The position numbers and the translations under genes are program-made. A stretch of 64,000 bases of DNA from an uncultured Collinsella sp. (GTDB taxonomy: Bacteria; Actinomycetota; Coriobacteriia; Coriobacteriales; Coriobacteriaceae): positions 186,001 to 250,000 of the forward strand of contig UQKM01000001.1 of the NCBI GenBank assembly GCA_900541685.1. The letters run 5' to 3'. The notes under the pieces are model-generated. The model ran no database searches and had not been told where the DNA came from. It saw only the letters and a program-made list of their open reading frames with translations. Below are positions 18,491 through 26,408 of this stretch, one piece after another (the first letter of the stretch is position 1; the number at the start of each line of letters is the position of its first letter).

Positions 18491-18520
18491 GAAAGGGAGG
18501 GCCGGTTTACCGGCCCTCCC
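18491..18520 (-). terminator. Terminator of the downstream-most lipoprotein gene, in the 305-bp gap
   Basis: Perfect 11-bp stem GGGAGGGCCGG (18495-18505) / CCGGCCCTCCC (18510-18520) with loop TTTA, followed on the minus strand by TTTC. The rest of the gap (18288-18490) holds the PI-PLC promoter region, with TATAGT on the minus strand about 50 bases before its start, and nothing else recognisable. Confidence 0.8.
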
Positions 18521-18592
18521 TGGGTACGAAGCGCTGGGGCACCGCCGCTTGTTAGCGCTGCGCCCGTGTTTCCCGTTGCGCTCGCCAGTCGC

Positions 18593-19186
18593 TTAGCGCT
18601 TGATCTCGATATCGTCGAGCTTGACGTCCATGGCCTCAGTCTTGGCCTTGGCGATGTCATCGGCAAATTCCAGGGACTTCATCATGGCTTCGACGGCGTC
18701 CTTGTGCTCCTCGACGTTGTCGATGCGCACGTAGACGCTGCCGCCCTCAACGTCGGTGAAGTACTCAGTCGTTACGCCGCCCGAGTGCGTGAAGTAAGCA
18801 CTGCGCCAGGTCTTGCCGTTGTATTTAACGGGGTCGCTTTCGGTCCATCCGGAGTTGGCCTTCCACTTTGCCTCGTAGTCGAACAGCTCGTCGGCGTTCT
18901 TGTCGGGGTCGAAGACAGGAATGAAGCGGTCGCTCGCGTGCTCGCTTTCGGTGAACTTAAACTGGGCCCTGTCGGCCGTGTCGCCGGCAACGTCGGTAAT
19001 CTCGACGCCCTCGGGGACCTCGACCTTAAACCAAATGAAGTCGGTCCTCATATCCACGGCTGACTTTTCTGCTCCGCCGCCACCGCTGCTGCCGGTAGCG
19101 CCACCGCTTCCGCCACAGCCCACCAGGGCAACCGCGGCAAAGAGGCTGATGCAGAGGGTGAGAATCGCTAAGGCCTTCTTTTTCAT
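18593..19186 (-). CDS. Lipoprotein, paralogue of the next gene upstream
   Basis: A 197-residue exported lipoprotein: signal MKKKALAILTLCISLFAAVA and lipobox LVGC (Cys24), a Gly/Ser linker, then an alpha/beta domain (FIWFKVEVPEGVEITDVAGD, FTDVEGGSVYVRIDNVEEHK). It closely resembles the lipoprotein at 19413-20015 in signal, domain order and the FIWFKVE and DVE-GSVYV motifs, so the two arose by tandem duplication. No homologue with known function is recognised. AGGAGGACACGACC precedes the ATG. The gene has its own terminator and an upstream motif shared with its paralogue. Confidence 0.85.
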   Translation of the reverse strand: MKKKALAILTLCISLFAAVALVGCGGSGGATGSSGGGGAEKSAVDMRTDFIWFKVEVPEGVEITDVAGDTADRAQFKFTESEHASDRFIPVFDPDKNADELFDYEAKWKANSGWTESDPVKYNGKTWRSAYFTHSGGVTTEYFTDVEGGSVYVRIDNVEEHKDAVEAMMKSLEFADDIAKAKTEAMDVKLDDIEIKR

Positions 19187-19260
19187 GGTCGTGTCCTCCT
19201 CGATCTGTAACCGCCCATGGATTACCTGCCTTTACTGTACGCGTGGGCGGCTCGCTAGGG

Positions 19261-19276
19261 TGGGCCATGTGTCCCA
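19261..19276. promoter_or_regulatory. TGGGCCATGTGTCCCA motif upstream of lipoprotein gene 1
   Basis: A 16-base imperfect palindrome (TGGG...CCCA) located 75 bases before the ATG of the lipoprotein gene. The identical 16 bases recur at 20214-20229 before the paralogous gene. Candidate activator or repressor site. Confidence 0.45.
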
Positions 19277-19322
19277 TTCTGAGGGCCGGATTTGCGCCGT
19301 TAAGTGGCAATATGCGCGGGCG

Positions 19323-19358
19323 CAAAAGAGGGGAGGGCCGGCCGATCCGATCCTCCCC
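19323..19358 (-). terminator. Terminator of lipoprotein gene 2
   Basis: GGGGAGG (19330-19336) pairs with CCTCCCC (19352-19358), extended by GGCC/GATC bases in the loop side; minus-strand continuation is TCTTTTGCG. Confidence 0.65.
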
Positions 19359-19412
19359 TGGCTGGGCGTCCGATCATGTAATGACTGCGCATGCGATGCT
19401 GCGTGCGAGCCC

Positions 19413-20015
19413 CTAATGCTTGATCTCGATGCTCGAAATCTCGACTTCGCGTGCCTCGGAAACTGCCTCTGCCATGTCATCGGGGAACTCGATGGAGTTG
19501 AGGAGCGCCTCGGCTTCTTTCTTGTGCTGGTCGAAGTTCGAGATGAGGACGTAGACGCTTCCTGGTTCAACGTCGGTAAAAAGGATGGTTGAGATGCCGC
19601 TGTTGTCTTCGTACGTTCCGACGAGCCACGTCCTGCCGTTATATTCGACGGACCCGCCATCCTTCCACTGGAACGTATCCCCCTTCTTTTCTGCCTGGTC
19701 GGCGTGGGACTCCTCGGCCGTCAGCGCTTTTTTCCAAACGGGGATAAAACGATCGGCCGAGGCGTTCTCGTCTTCGGGGAAGGTGAGCTGGACCCTGTCG
19801 GCATTCTTGCCGGCGGAGTCGCTTACGCCGACGCCCTCGGGCATCTCGACCTTAAACCAGATAAAGTCGGTCTTCTTGGCGACGGGGGCCTTTTCCCTGC
19901 TCTCGCTCTTGGGGGCGCTGCCGCCGCCCGATGCGCTCCCGCCGCAGCCGACAAGGGCAAACGCGGCAAAGAGGGCGATGCAAAGGGAAAGGATCGATAG
20001 GCTCTTTTTCTTCAT
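19413..20015 (-). CDS. Lipoprotein, paralogue of the 18.6-19.2 kb gene
   Basis: A 200-residue lipoprotein with signal MKKKSLSILSLCIALFAAFA and lipobox LVGC, followed by a Ser/Gly linker and a domain with FIWFKVEMPEGV, then FTDVEPGSVYVLISNFDQHK. The frame is open to 20087, but the ATG at 20015 follows AAGGAGGACGCCACC and begins the signal peptide. Function unknown; probably surface-exposed. The 376-bp gap upstream holds the shared motif at 20214 and a CATACATATAGG AT-rich segment that could be a promoter. Confidence 0.85.
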   Translation of the reverse strand: MKKKSLSILSLCIALFAAFALVGCGGSASGGGSAPKSESREKAPVAKKTDFIWFKVEMPEGVGVSDSAGKNADRVQLTFPEDENASADRFIPVWKKALTAEESHADQAEKKGDTFQWKDGGSVEYNGRTWLVGTYEDNSGISTILFTDVEPGSVYVLISNFDQHKKEAEALLNSIEFPDDMAEAVSEAREVEISSIEIKH

Positions 20016-20213
20016 GGTGGCGTCCTCCTTGTCTGCCAGGGACATCGTGTGCCGCGGATCGCTGGGGCGGCGGTTGCGCATGCACATGATGCCTTTGTTT
20101 ACTGTGCGGTTATTCCTCCATTCGTCGTCCGGTGCCGTGATGAGCTTGCCCCAACATAGGGCTCCTTACCTATATGTATGCCCCAGTTGCCGCTGCCCGG
20201 GAGTCTCGAAACG

Positions 20214-20229
20214 TGGGCCATGTGTCCCA
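20214..20229. promoter_or_regulatory. TGGGCCATGTGTCCCA motif upstream of lipoprotein gene 2
   Basis: Identical to the 16-base motif at 19261. It lies 199 bases before the lipoprotein ATG and 163 bases before fchA, so it could act on either divergent gene. Confidence 0.45.
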
Positions 20230-20391
20230 TATTTGCGTTGGCATGGCCTATCGTTCGTCATAGAAATCCGCGATGGCCAGGTGCGCTGACGCCCATGTGC
20301 TTATGGGCTAGACTTAGCACCATTACGTGTTCGATGCGGTTGGTCGGCGGTTGCCGCCTGACCGATGTATATGACTTGAAGGTGCGTGCGT

Positions 20392-21024
20392 ATGAGCCAA
20401 GAGATGATGGATAAAACCTGTCGAGAGTTTGCCGAGGCACTTGCCGCACGCGAGCCGGTTCCCGGCGGTGGCAGCGCGAGCGCCTTTGTGGGCGCGCTGG
20501 GCGCCTCGCTGTGCGGAATGGTTGCCCGCTACGGTGCGACCAATCCCGCGCTTGCTGATCGTGCGGATGACCTGACGCGTGCGTTTGCCCATGCTGATGG
20601 GCTGGCCCAGGAGCTTGTCGAGTTGGTTGCCGAGGACGTTCGTGCCTATGGGCAGGTGTCCGCGGCATACGGTATTCCGCGTGACGATCCGGCTCGAGCG
20701 ACCGCGATTCAGGATGCGCTGCATGTGGCCGCTATGCCGCCGTATCGCATTATGGATGCCTGCGGGCGTGCACTGGCGCTGCTCGAGGACATGGCCGACA
20801 AGGGTTCGCGTCAGCTGCTGTCCGATGTGGCGTGCGGCGCCGTGTTCTGCCGTTCTGCTATGCAGGGCGCGAGCTTGACGCTCTTTGCGAACACCACGTC
20901 TATGAAGGATCGTGCACGCGCCGAGGAGCTCGAGGCAGCGTGCGATGAGCTGCTGGATACGTGGCTGCCGCGCGCCGATGCGCTGGCGCGCCGCGCCGCC
21001 GACGCTGCAAGGAAGAGAGGATAG
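20392..21024 (+). CDS. fchA: Cyclodeaminase/cyclohydrolase family protein (FchA)
   Basis: A 210-residue all-helical protein of the formiminotransferase-cyclodeaminase C-terminal family. The signature PVPGGGSASAFVGALGASL is at the N terminus. Members act as formimido-THF cyclodeaminases or methenyl-THF cyclohydrolases in folate metabolism. The ATG at 20392 follows GAAGGTGCGTGCGT; a GTG two codons earlier is less likely. It is followed two bases later by folD, so they form an operon. Because FolD here seems to lack its cyclohydrolase residues, cyclohydrolase is the likelier role. Confidence 0.9.
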   Translation: MSQEMMDKTCREFAEALAAREPVPGGGSASAFVGALGASLCGMVARYGATNPALADRADDLTRAFAHADGLAQELVELVAEDVRAYGQVSAAYGIPRDDPARATAIQDALHVAAMPPYRIMDACGRALALLEDMADKGSRQLLSDVACGAVFCRSAMQGASLTLFANTTSMKDRARAEELEAACDELLDTWLPRADALARRAADAARKRG

Positions 21025-21026
21025 CC

Positions 21027-21881
21027 ATGGCTGAACTGCTGAAGGGTGCTCCCGTTGCTCGCGCTTTGACTGAGGAACTTGCTGCTCTCTGCGCAGTCCT
21101 GCGCGAGCGGGGCGTTGTTCCGACGTTGGCTATCGTGCGTGTAGGCGAACGCGAGGACGACCTGTCCTACGAGCGCGGTGCGCTCAAGCGCTGCGAGAAG
21201 GTTGGCATTGAAGCTCGCCGCGTTTTGCTTCCCGCCGATGTTTCGCAGGACGAGCTGTTGGCGGCCATCGAGGACATCAATTCCGACCCCGCTGTTCATG
21301 GCTGCCTGATGTTCCGCCCGCTGCCCGCCGGCCTTGACGAGGACGCGGTTGCCTCGGCACTCGATCCCGCCAAGGACGTTGACTCCATGACGCCGGCTTC
21401 GCTGCTCACCACGCTTTCGGGGCGCGGCGAGGGTTTTGCCCCCTGCACAGCCGAAGCCGTGCTTGCTTTGCTGGATCATTACGGCGTTGAGCTGGATGGA
21501 GCTAAGGTTGCTGTGGTCGGTCGGTCTCTGGTGATTGGCCGTCCCGTTGCCGCCATGCTTACGGCTCGCAATGCCACTGTGACGACGTGCCATACGCATA
21601 CGCATGACTTGGCCGCTGAGTGCCGTGCTGCCGACATTGTGGTTGCGGCCGTTGGACGCGCGCGTACGATTGGCGTGGATGCCGTTCGCGAGGACCAGAC
21701 GATCATCGATGTTGGCATTAACTGGGATGAGGACGCTGGCAAGCTGGTGGGTGACGTCGATTTTGTTGCCGCGGAGCCGGTCGTTAACGCCATCACGCCC
21801 GTGCCGGGCGGCGTGGGCGCCGTGACGACGGCGATCCTCGCCAAACACGTGATCGAAGCGGCCGAGCGCGCATCGAAATAG
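21027..21881 (+). CDS. folD: FolD-type methylene-THF dehydrogenase, cyclohydrolase residues altered
   Basis: A 284-residue enzyme normally interconverting methylene-, methenyl- and 10-formyl-THF with NAD(P). The dehydrogenase fold is good: the nucleotide-binding segment VVGRSLVIGRPVAAML, DVGIN, and PVPGGVGAVTTAIL at the C terminus, with KDVDSM retained. However, the YxxxK motif reads YERGA (Tyr48, Ala52 instead of the catalytic Lys) and the usual VQLPLP reads MFRPLP (Phe96 instead of Gln). In characterised FolD proteins these Lys and Gln residues are needed for the cyclohydrolase step. AGAGAGGATAGCC precedes the ATG. Confidence 0.92.
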   Translation: MAELLKGAPVARALTEELAALCAVLRERGVVPTLAIVRVGEREDDLSYERGALKRCEKVGIEARRVLLPADVSQDELLAAIEDINSDPAVHGCLMFRPLPAGLDEDAVASALDPAKDVDSMTPASLLTTLSGRGEGFAPCTAEAVLALLDHYGVELDGAKVAVVGRSLVIGRPVAAMLTARNATVTTCHTHTHDLAAECRAADIVVAAVGRARTIGVDAVREDQTIIDVGINWDEDAGKLVGDVDFVAAEPVVNAITPVPGGVGAVTTAILAKHVIEAAERASK

Positions 21882-21913
21882 GCGTTTTGGGCTGTTTGAG
21901 GGGTTAGTTCTAT

Positions 21914-22154
21914 ACCCCGTGGACAAAAAATGCCAAATATGAGTAGTGTTGCCAAGATACTCACATATATTTTAGGCTAATTTGGCTCTCTAACGATATT
22001 TATTATCGATAGAGAGCCTATTTTATTGGACCTATGAGGAATTACATCATCTAATTTTTGAACAAATGTAGACTTTCGACACCCATGCGTAGCAAAATTG
22101 CTGTTACTAAATTGGTGACAGTACTCATATTTGGCATTTTTTGACCACAGAGGT
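21914..22154. repeat. MITE-like element, copy 1
   Basis: An AT-rich 241-bp element between folD and the C69 peptidase. Its ends are inverted repeats of about 36 bases (core AAATATGAGTA, preceded by CAAAAAATGCC) with a few mismatches. A second copy lies at 52644-52873. The interior holds a stem, GGCTCTCT (21984-21991) / AGAGAGCC (22011-22018), followed by TATTTTATT. There is no transposase gene inside. Near the right end GTTACTAAATTGGT is shared with copy 2. The rest of the 365-bp gap holds only the peptidase leader. Confidence 0.75.
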
Positions 22155-22246
22155 CTCGAGGGGGCTCGAGGGGTCGCGGTTTCGCCCTTTTTGCGCCGAA
22201 GCGATACACTGTTACCGTTTGATTTCTTCGCTCAAGGAGGATGCGC

Positions 22247-23770
22247 ATGCCGTGCACAACGATTTTGGTTGGTAAGAACGCGAGCTACGACGGGTCGACC
22301 CTGGTCGCGCGTAACGAGGACTCGTCCAACGGGGTGTTTGAGCCCAAGCGTATGCGCGTGGTGCATCCCGACGAACAGCCGCGCGTCTACACGAGCGTCC
22401 TGAGTCACCTAACCGTTGAGCTGTCCGACAATCCCATGCGCTACACGAGCGTCCCCGATGTTGTCCCGGGCCACGGCATCTGGGCCGAGGCCGGTTTCAA
22501 CGAGCTCAATGTCGGCATGTCCGCAACCGAGACGCTCACCACCAACGAGCGCGTCCGCGGCGCCGACCCGCTTGTGGACTACCTGCCCGCCAAGGGCAAC
22601 GAAGGCGAGGATGGATACGTTCCGGCGCAGCCCGGTGGCTTGGGCGAGGAGGACATGGTGACCCTGGTCCTGCCGTATGCCAAGTCCGCTCGCGACGGCG
22701 TTCGTATCCTGGGTGATCTGCTCGAGCGCTACGGCACCTACGAGAACAACGGCATCGCCTTTAGCGACGTGGACGAGATCTGGTGGCTCGAGACCATCGG
22801 CGGCCACCACTGGATCGCCAAGCGCGTGCCCGATGACGCCTATGTGACCATGCCCAACCAGCTGGGTATCGACAGCTTTGACCTGGACGATGCCGAGGGC
22901 GCCCAGACCGACCACATGTGCTCCGCCGACCTGCGCTCCTGGATGGCCGAGTGGCATCTGGACCTGACGCTGGGTGTCGAGGGCGACGGCCCGGCGACGG
23001 TATTCAACCCGCGCGAGGCCTTTGGCTCGCACAGCGACAGCGATCATGTCTACAACACGCCGCGCGCCTGGTACATGCAGCGCTGCCTCAACCCCAGCGA
23101 TGTGTGGGACGGCCCCGACGCCGACTACACGCCCGAGAGCGACGATATCCCCTGGAGCCGCGTGCCCGAGCGCAAGGTGACCATCGAGGACATCAAGTAC
23201 GTGCTTTCGAGCCACTACCAGGGCACGGAGTACGACTGCTACGGCAGCAAGGGCACGCCCGCTACGCGTGGCGCCTATCGCCCCATCGGCATCAACCGCA
23301 ACAGCCAGCTCGCCGTGTTGCAGCTGCGCCCCTATGCGCAGCCGGCCTACCGCGCCGTGCAGTGGATGGCCTTTGGCTCCAACTCGTTTAACGCGCTGGT
23401 TCCGCTGTACGCTAACGTCGAGACCATGCCCGAGTACTATGCCGACACGCAGGCTCGCGTGACGTCCGAAAACTTCTACTGGGCCAACCGCCTGATTGGC
23501 GCGCTGGCTGACGTCCGCTTCCATGAGTGCGGTCGCGCTGTGGAGGATTATCAGGAGAAGGTCGGTGGCATGGGCCACAAGCAGATCCATGACGTCGACG
23601 CTGCCGTAGCCGTTCTGCCCGAGGCCGAAGTGCCTGCCGAACTTGCACGCGCCAACGAGGCCTTTGCCGAGCGTGTTCGCGTGGAAACCGATGCTCTACT
23701 GGGCAAGGTGCTCTACACCACGAGCTGCGCTATGAAGAACTCTTTCGCGATGAACGACAACGTGAGGTAG
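22247..23770 (+). CDS. C69-family dipeptidase
   Basis: A 507-residue N-terminal-nucleophile hydrolase that cleaves dipeptides. The mature N terminus should begin at Cys3 of MPCTTILVGKNASYDGST, which is the expected nucleophile; RNED and the FSDVDEIWWLETIGGHHWIA segment are also family features. The ATG at 22247 lies six bases after AAGGAGG; an earlier ATG at 22241 abuts the ribosome site and is unlikely. No signal peptide, so cytoplasmic. Confidence 0.92.
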   Translation: MPCTTILVGKNASYDGSTLVARNEDSSNGVFEPKRMRVVHPDEQPRVYTSVLSHLTVELSDNPMRYTSVPDVVPGHGIWAEAGFNELNVGMSATETLTTNERVRGADPLVDYLPAKGNEGEDGYVPAQPGGLGEEDMVTLVLPYAKSARDGVRILGDLLERYGTYENNGIAFSDVDEIWWLETIGGHHWIAKRVPDDAYVTMPNQLGIDSFDLDDAEGAQTDHMCSADLRSWMAEWHLDLTLGVEGDGPATVFNPREAFGSHSDSDHVYNTPRAWYMQRCLNPSDVWDGPDADYTPESDDIPWSRVPERKVTIEDIKYVLSSHYQGTEYDCYGSKGTPATRGAYRPIGINRNSQLAVLQLRPYAQPAYRAVQWMAFGSNSFNALVPLYANVETMPEYYADTQARVTSENFYWANRLIGALADVRFHECGRAVEDYQEKVGGMGHKQIHDVDAAVAVLPEAEVPAELARANEAFAERVRVETDALLGKVLYTTSCAMKNSFAMNDNVR

Positions 23771-23869
23771 GGATTTCCCGTCGATCGAATAGCGCTAAAA
23801 CGCTTTGTCGCTTTCACTCGATCTTGGGTACAAGAACGCCAATGCAGTTGTTTATGATTGGAGACAACC

Positions 23870-24286
23870 ATGGTTATGAAACTCGATCAGCTTGTTAACG
23901 GCGCCATCAACGTTGGCTTTGGCGCTGCCGCCGTTGCCGTCGAAGGCGGCAAAAAGGTCCTCGACGACCTTAATACCAAGGGCGAACAGGTCCGCAAGGA
24001 CACCGCCACCCCCGATATCGCCCGCAGTGTGTCCGACATGTTTGAGCAGGCCGGTGGCACCATCTCCGACCTGACCGAGCGTCTGGGCACGCAGGGCGAG
24101 ACCGCGGCCCAGCGCGTGCTTGACGAGCTCATCCTTGCCCGCGTCCGCGTCATGACCGCCCCCGAGCGTACGGCCTTCCTGGCCCATGTGCGCGACATCG
24201 TCGATTCGGTCGAGGACAACGTGACCTCGGTGCCCGTCGAGTCCGTTGAGCCCGACGATGCGAAGGACACCGAAGAGGCCGAGTAG
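23870..24286 (+). CDS. Phasin-like small protein upstream of the UbiB kinase-like gene
   Basis: A 138-residue protein with an N-terminal hydrophobic/amphipathic helix (LVNGAINVGFGAAAVAVEGGKKVLDDLNTKGE), then helical heptad-like sequence and an acidic tail (EPDDAKDTEEAE). This resembles PhaF/phasin-like regulators, though no PHA genes are seen. It ends 8 bases before the AarF/UbiB gene, so the two are likely cotranscribed and may interact. The ATG at 23870 follows TTGGAGACAACC; Met at 23876 is a near alternative. Confidence 0.7.
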   Translation: MVMKLDQLVNGAINVGFGAAAVAVEGGKKVLDDLNTKGEQVRKDTATPDIARSVSDMFEQAGGTISDLTERLGTQGETAAQRVLDELILARVRVMTAPERTAFLAHVRDIVDSVEDNVTSVPVESVEPDDAKDTEEAE

Positions 24287-24294
24287 CAGCGCAG

Positions 24295-26058
24295 ATGGCA
24301 GATTCCACCACCGATTACAACAATCTAGATCCCTTGGGTGACGAGGCGGCGGTTGTCGATGAGGTCGACGCCGCCGTCTCGGGCGCTCGCAAGAAGCCGC
24401 GCGCTGTCGATATGGTCCCCGAGGAGCCCGACGCGATGGCGCCGGACGAGGAATATCAGCTCACGCCGGCGGGTCGCCGCGAGCGCATCGGGCAGATTGT
24501 TCGCCTGGTCAAAAAGTACCGCGTGTGGGATAACCTCACGCCGGTTCGTTTGCGCCGCCTGCTCGAGGAACTCGGCCCCATGTTCGTCAAGATGGGGCAG
24601 ATTCTGGCCAACCGGTCCGAGATTTTGCCGCAACGCTTTTGCGACGAGCTACGTCGTCTGCGCTCCGACGTGGAGCCGGTGCCGTACGAGGTCGTACTCA
24701 GTTGTCTGGAAGAAGAATACGGCCTGCGCCTGGGGGAGATGTTCGATGCGATCGACCCCAATCCGCTTGGTAGCGCATCGCTCGCGCAGGTGCACCGCGC
24801 TCGTCTGGTGACGGGCGAGGACGTGGCCGTCAAGGTGCAGCGCCCCGGTGCGCAGCAGGTTATGGCACAGGACATCGATATCATCCGCTCGGTGGTGCGT
24901 ATCGTTTCCAAGTTCGTCAACACCGATCAATTCGTTGACCTGCACGGCGTAGTCGAGGAGTTGTGGACCTCGTTTCGCGAGGAGACCAACTTTTTGGCCG
25001 AGGCCAAAAACCTCAACGACTTCTACGAGTTCCATAAGAGCGTTCATGGCGTGACGTGTCCTAAATCCTATCTGGACCTGTGCACCGAGCACGTGGTGGT
25101 TATGGACTACGTCGACGGCATTTCGATCGCCGATCCTGAACGCTTGGTGGCCGAGGGCTATGACTTGGAAAAGATCGGTGCCGCAATCGTCGAGGATTAC
25201 TCGACGCAGGTGCTCGATGACGGCTTTTTCCATGCCGACCCGCATGCGGGAAACATTATTCTCAAGGACGGCATCGTTTACTTTATCGACTTGGGCATGG
25301 TCGGACGCATGTCGAGTCACGATCGCGGTATCGTCAAGGACATGATTTTCGCCGTGGCCGAGGGTGACGTGCCCAAGCTCAAGGATTCGCTCATGCGCTT
25401 TGCCGTGACGCGCGGCGACTCGGCCGAGCTCGACCATTCGGCCTTTTTGTCCGACTTGGACTTTATCGTCGCCGACTTTGCGGGTCTTGATCTTAAGGAC
25501 CTGGATATCGGCGAGTTTTTGACCTCGCTGCTCAATCTGGCACGCAAATATGACGTTGAGCTGCCGAGTGTGGTGACGATGTTCGCCCGTGGCATGGTGA
25601 CGCTCGAGGGCCTGCTGACCGAGTACATGCCCAACGTCAACATGATCCAGATCATCCAGACGCACATCAAAAACGAGAAGAGCACCTATGTGCGCGTCCG
25701 CGAAATGGGGCGCGATCTTGCCGCGAGCAGCTATCGCGCAGCAAAAGGCTCGCTCGAGGCGGCCGAGTATCTGGGCTTGGCGTCGCGCATGCTCACGCGC
25801 GGCCAGCTTAAGGTGAACACGCAGATCATGAGCAGCGATAAGGCGCTGCGACAGCTGGGTGGAATTATCGACCGCATGTCGATGGCAATTGTGATCGCCG
25901 GTCTGTTTATCGGTTCGTCGGTGGTGTACTACGCGCGCATCGAGCCGGTTGTCCTCGGCATTCCGGTCATCGGCTTCTTTGGCTACGTGAGCGCGCTGGT
26001 GCTGGCGCTTATGCTGGGTCGCAATATCTGGCTCAACAGCCACGGCGGCAAGCACTAG
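24295..26058 (+). CDS. ABC1/AarF/UbiB atypical kinase-like membrane protein
   Basis: A 587-residue protein of the ADCK/UbiB family, ATPases tied to isoprenoid-quinone metabolism or lipid handling. Signatures: LGPMFVKMGQILANR (KxGQ motif), LGSASLAQVHRARL (Ala-rich nucleotide loop), VAVKVQRPG with the ATP-site lysine, HADPHAGNI catalytic loop and FIDLGMVG metal loop. Two C-terminal transmembrane helices (about 530-575). Residues 1-60 are acidic and variable. The ribosome site is weak, suggesting coupling to the preceding gene. A terminator follows. Confidence 0.93.
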   Translation: MADSTTDYNNLDPLGDEAAVVDEVDAAVSGARKKPRAVDMVPEEPDAMAPDEEYQLTPAGRRERIGQIVRLVKKYRVWDNLTPVRLRRLLEELGPMFVKMGQILANRSEILPQRFCDELRRLRSDVEPVPYEVVLSCLEEEYGLRLGEMFDAIDPNPLGSASLAQVHRARLVTGEDVAVKVQRPGAQQVMAQDIDIIRSVVRIVSKFVNTDQFVDLHGVVEELWTSFREETNFLAEAKNLNDFYEFHKSVHGVTCPKSYLDLCTEHVVVMDYVDGISIADPERLVAEGYDLEKIGAAIVEDYSTQVLDDGFFHADPHAGNIILKDGIVYFIDLGMVGRMSSHDRGIVKDMIFAVAEGDVPKLKDSLMRFAVTRGDSAELDHSAFLSDLDFIVADFAGLDLKDLDIGEFLTSLLNLARKYDVELPSVVTMFARGMVTLEGLLTEYMPNVNMIQIIQTHIKNEKSTYVRVREMGRDLAASSYRAAKGSLEAAEYLGLASRMLTRGQLKVNTQIMSSDKALRQLGGIIDRMSMAIVIAGLFIGSSVVYYARIEPVVLGIPVIGFFGYVSALVLALMLGRNIWLNSHGGKH

Positions 26059-26109
26059 AGGCTGCGGCCGTCACCGCATTCTCCTATCGCAAACAATAGC
26101 TTTTACCTT

Positions 26110-26137
26110 GGGCTTCGCCTGCGTGCGAGGCCCTTTT
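26110..26137 (+). terminator. Terminator after the UbiB-like gene
   Basis: GGGCTTCGC (26110-26118) / GCGAGGCCC (26125-26133) form a stem with one mismatch-free arm each, then TTTT. The T-run overlaps TTGCGT (26136-26141), which with TAATAA (26158-26163, 16-base spacing) may be the riboswitch promoter. Confidence 0.75.
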
Positions 26138-26182
26138 GCGTGATACCATACTGACGGTAATAATCGATGGCCTAGATGGTGG

Positions 26183-26350
26183 TGCGGAGACGCACGAATG
26201 CGCGGTTTTCCTGCGCGTTTGGGAGAATCGGGGTGCAAGTCCCCGGCTGTACCAGTAACCGTAATTCCTCTTGGCTCGGGATGTTCGCGTCGCAGATCGG
26301 ACGGCGCGCCTGAGCCGTTAAGGTTAAGTCGGATCGCCTCCCATCTTGCA
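26183..26350 (+). promoter_or_regulatory. Cobalamin riboswitch
   Basis: The core GGGTGCAAGTCCCC-GGCTGT, followed by ACCAGTAACCGTAA (26230-26264), matches the conserved GGTGnAA...GCTGnCCCGCnACTGTAA core of the adenosylcobalamin riboswitch class. A GGCTCGG/CCTGAGCC stem (26274-26315) and a B12-box-like AAGTCGGATCGCC (26326-26338) follow in the usual order. An imperfect hairpin (26348-26380) and a GGGA/TCCC pair around the ribosome site lie before the ATG; there is no T-run, so translational control is likelier than termination. It implies that the two downstream surface-protein genes are repressed when B12 is plentiful. Confidence 0.85.
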
Positions 26351-26408
26351 TGCGGCTGCGGCGTATGCTGCCGGTGTGCATAGGGCTCTGGAGGGAAGAG
26401 AGATCCCA

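Noticed and set aside
22051..22257. Short frames around both MITE-like elements share GQKM-NMSTVT
   Set aside because: The shared peptide comes only from the repeated terminal sequence being read in the same frame; no start context.
24649..26055. Long antisense frame opposite the UbiB-like gene
   Set aside because: Same cause; the plus strand carries an unambiguous conserved protein.
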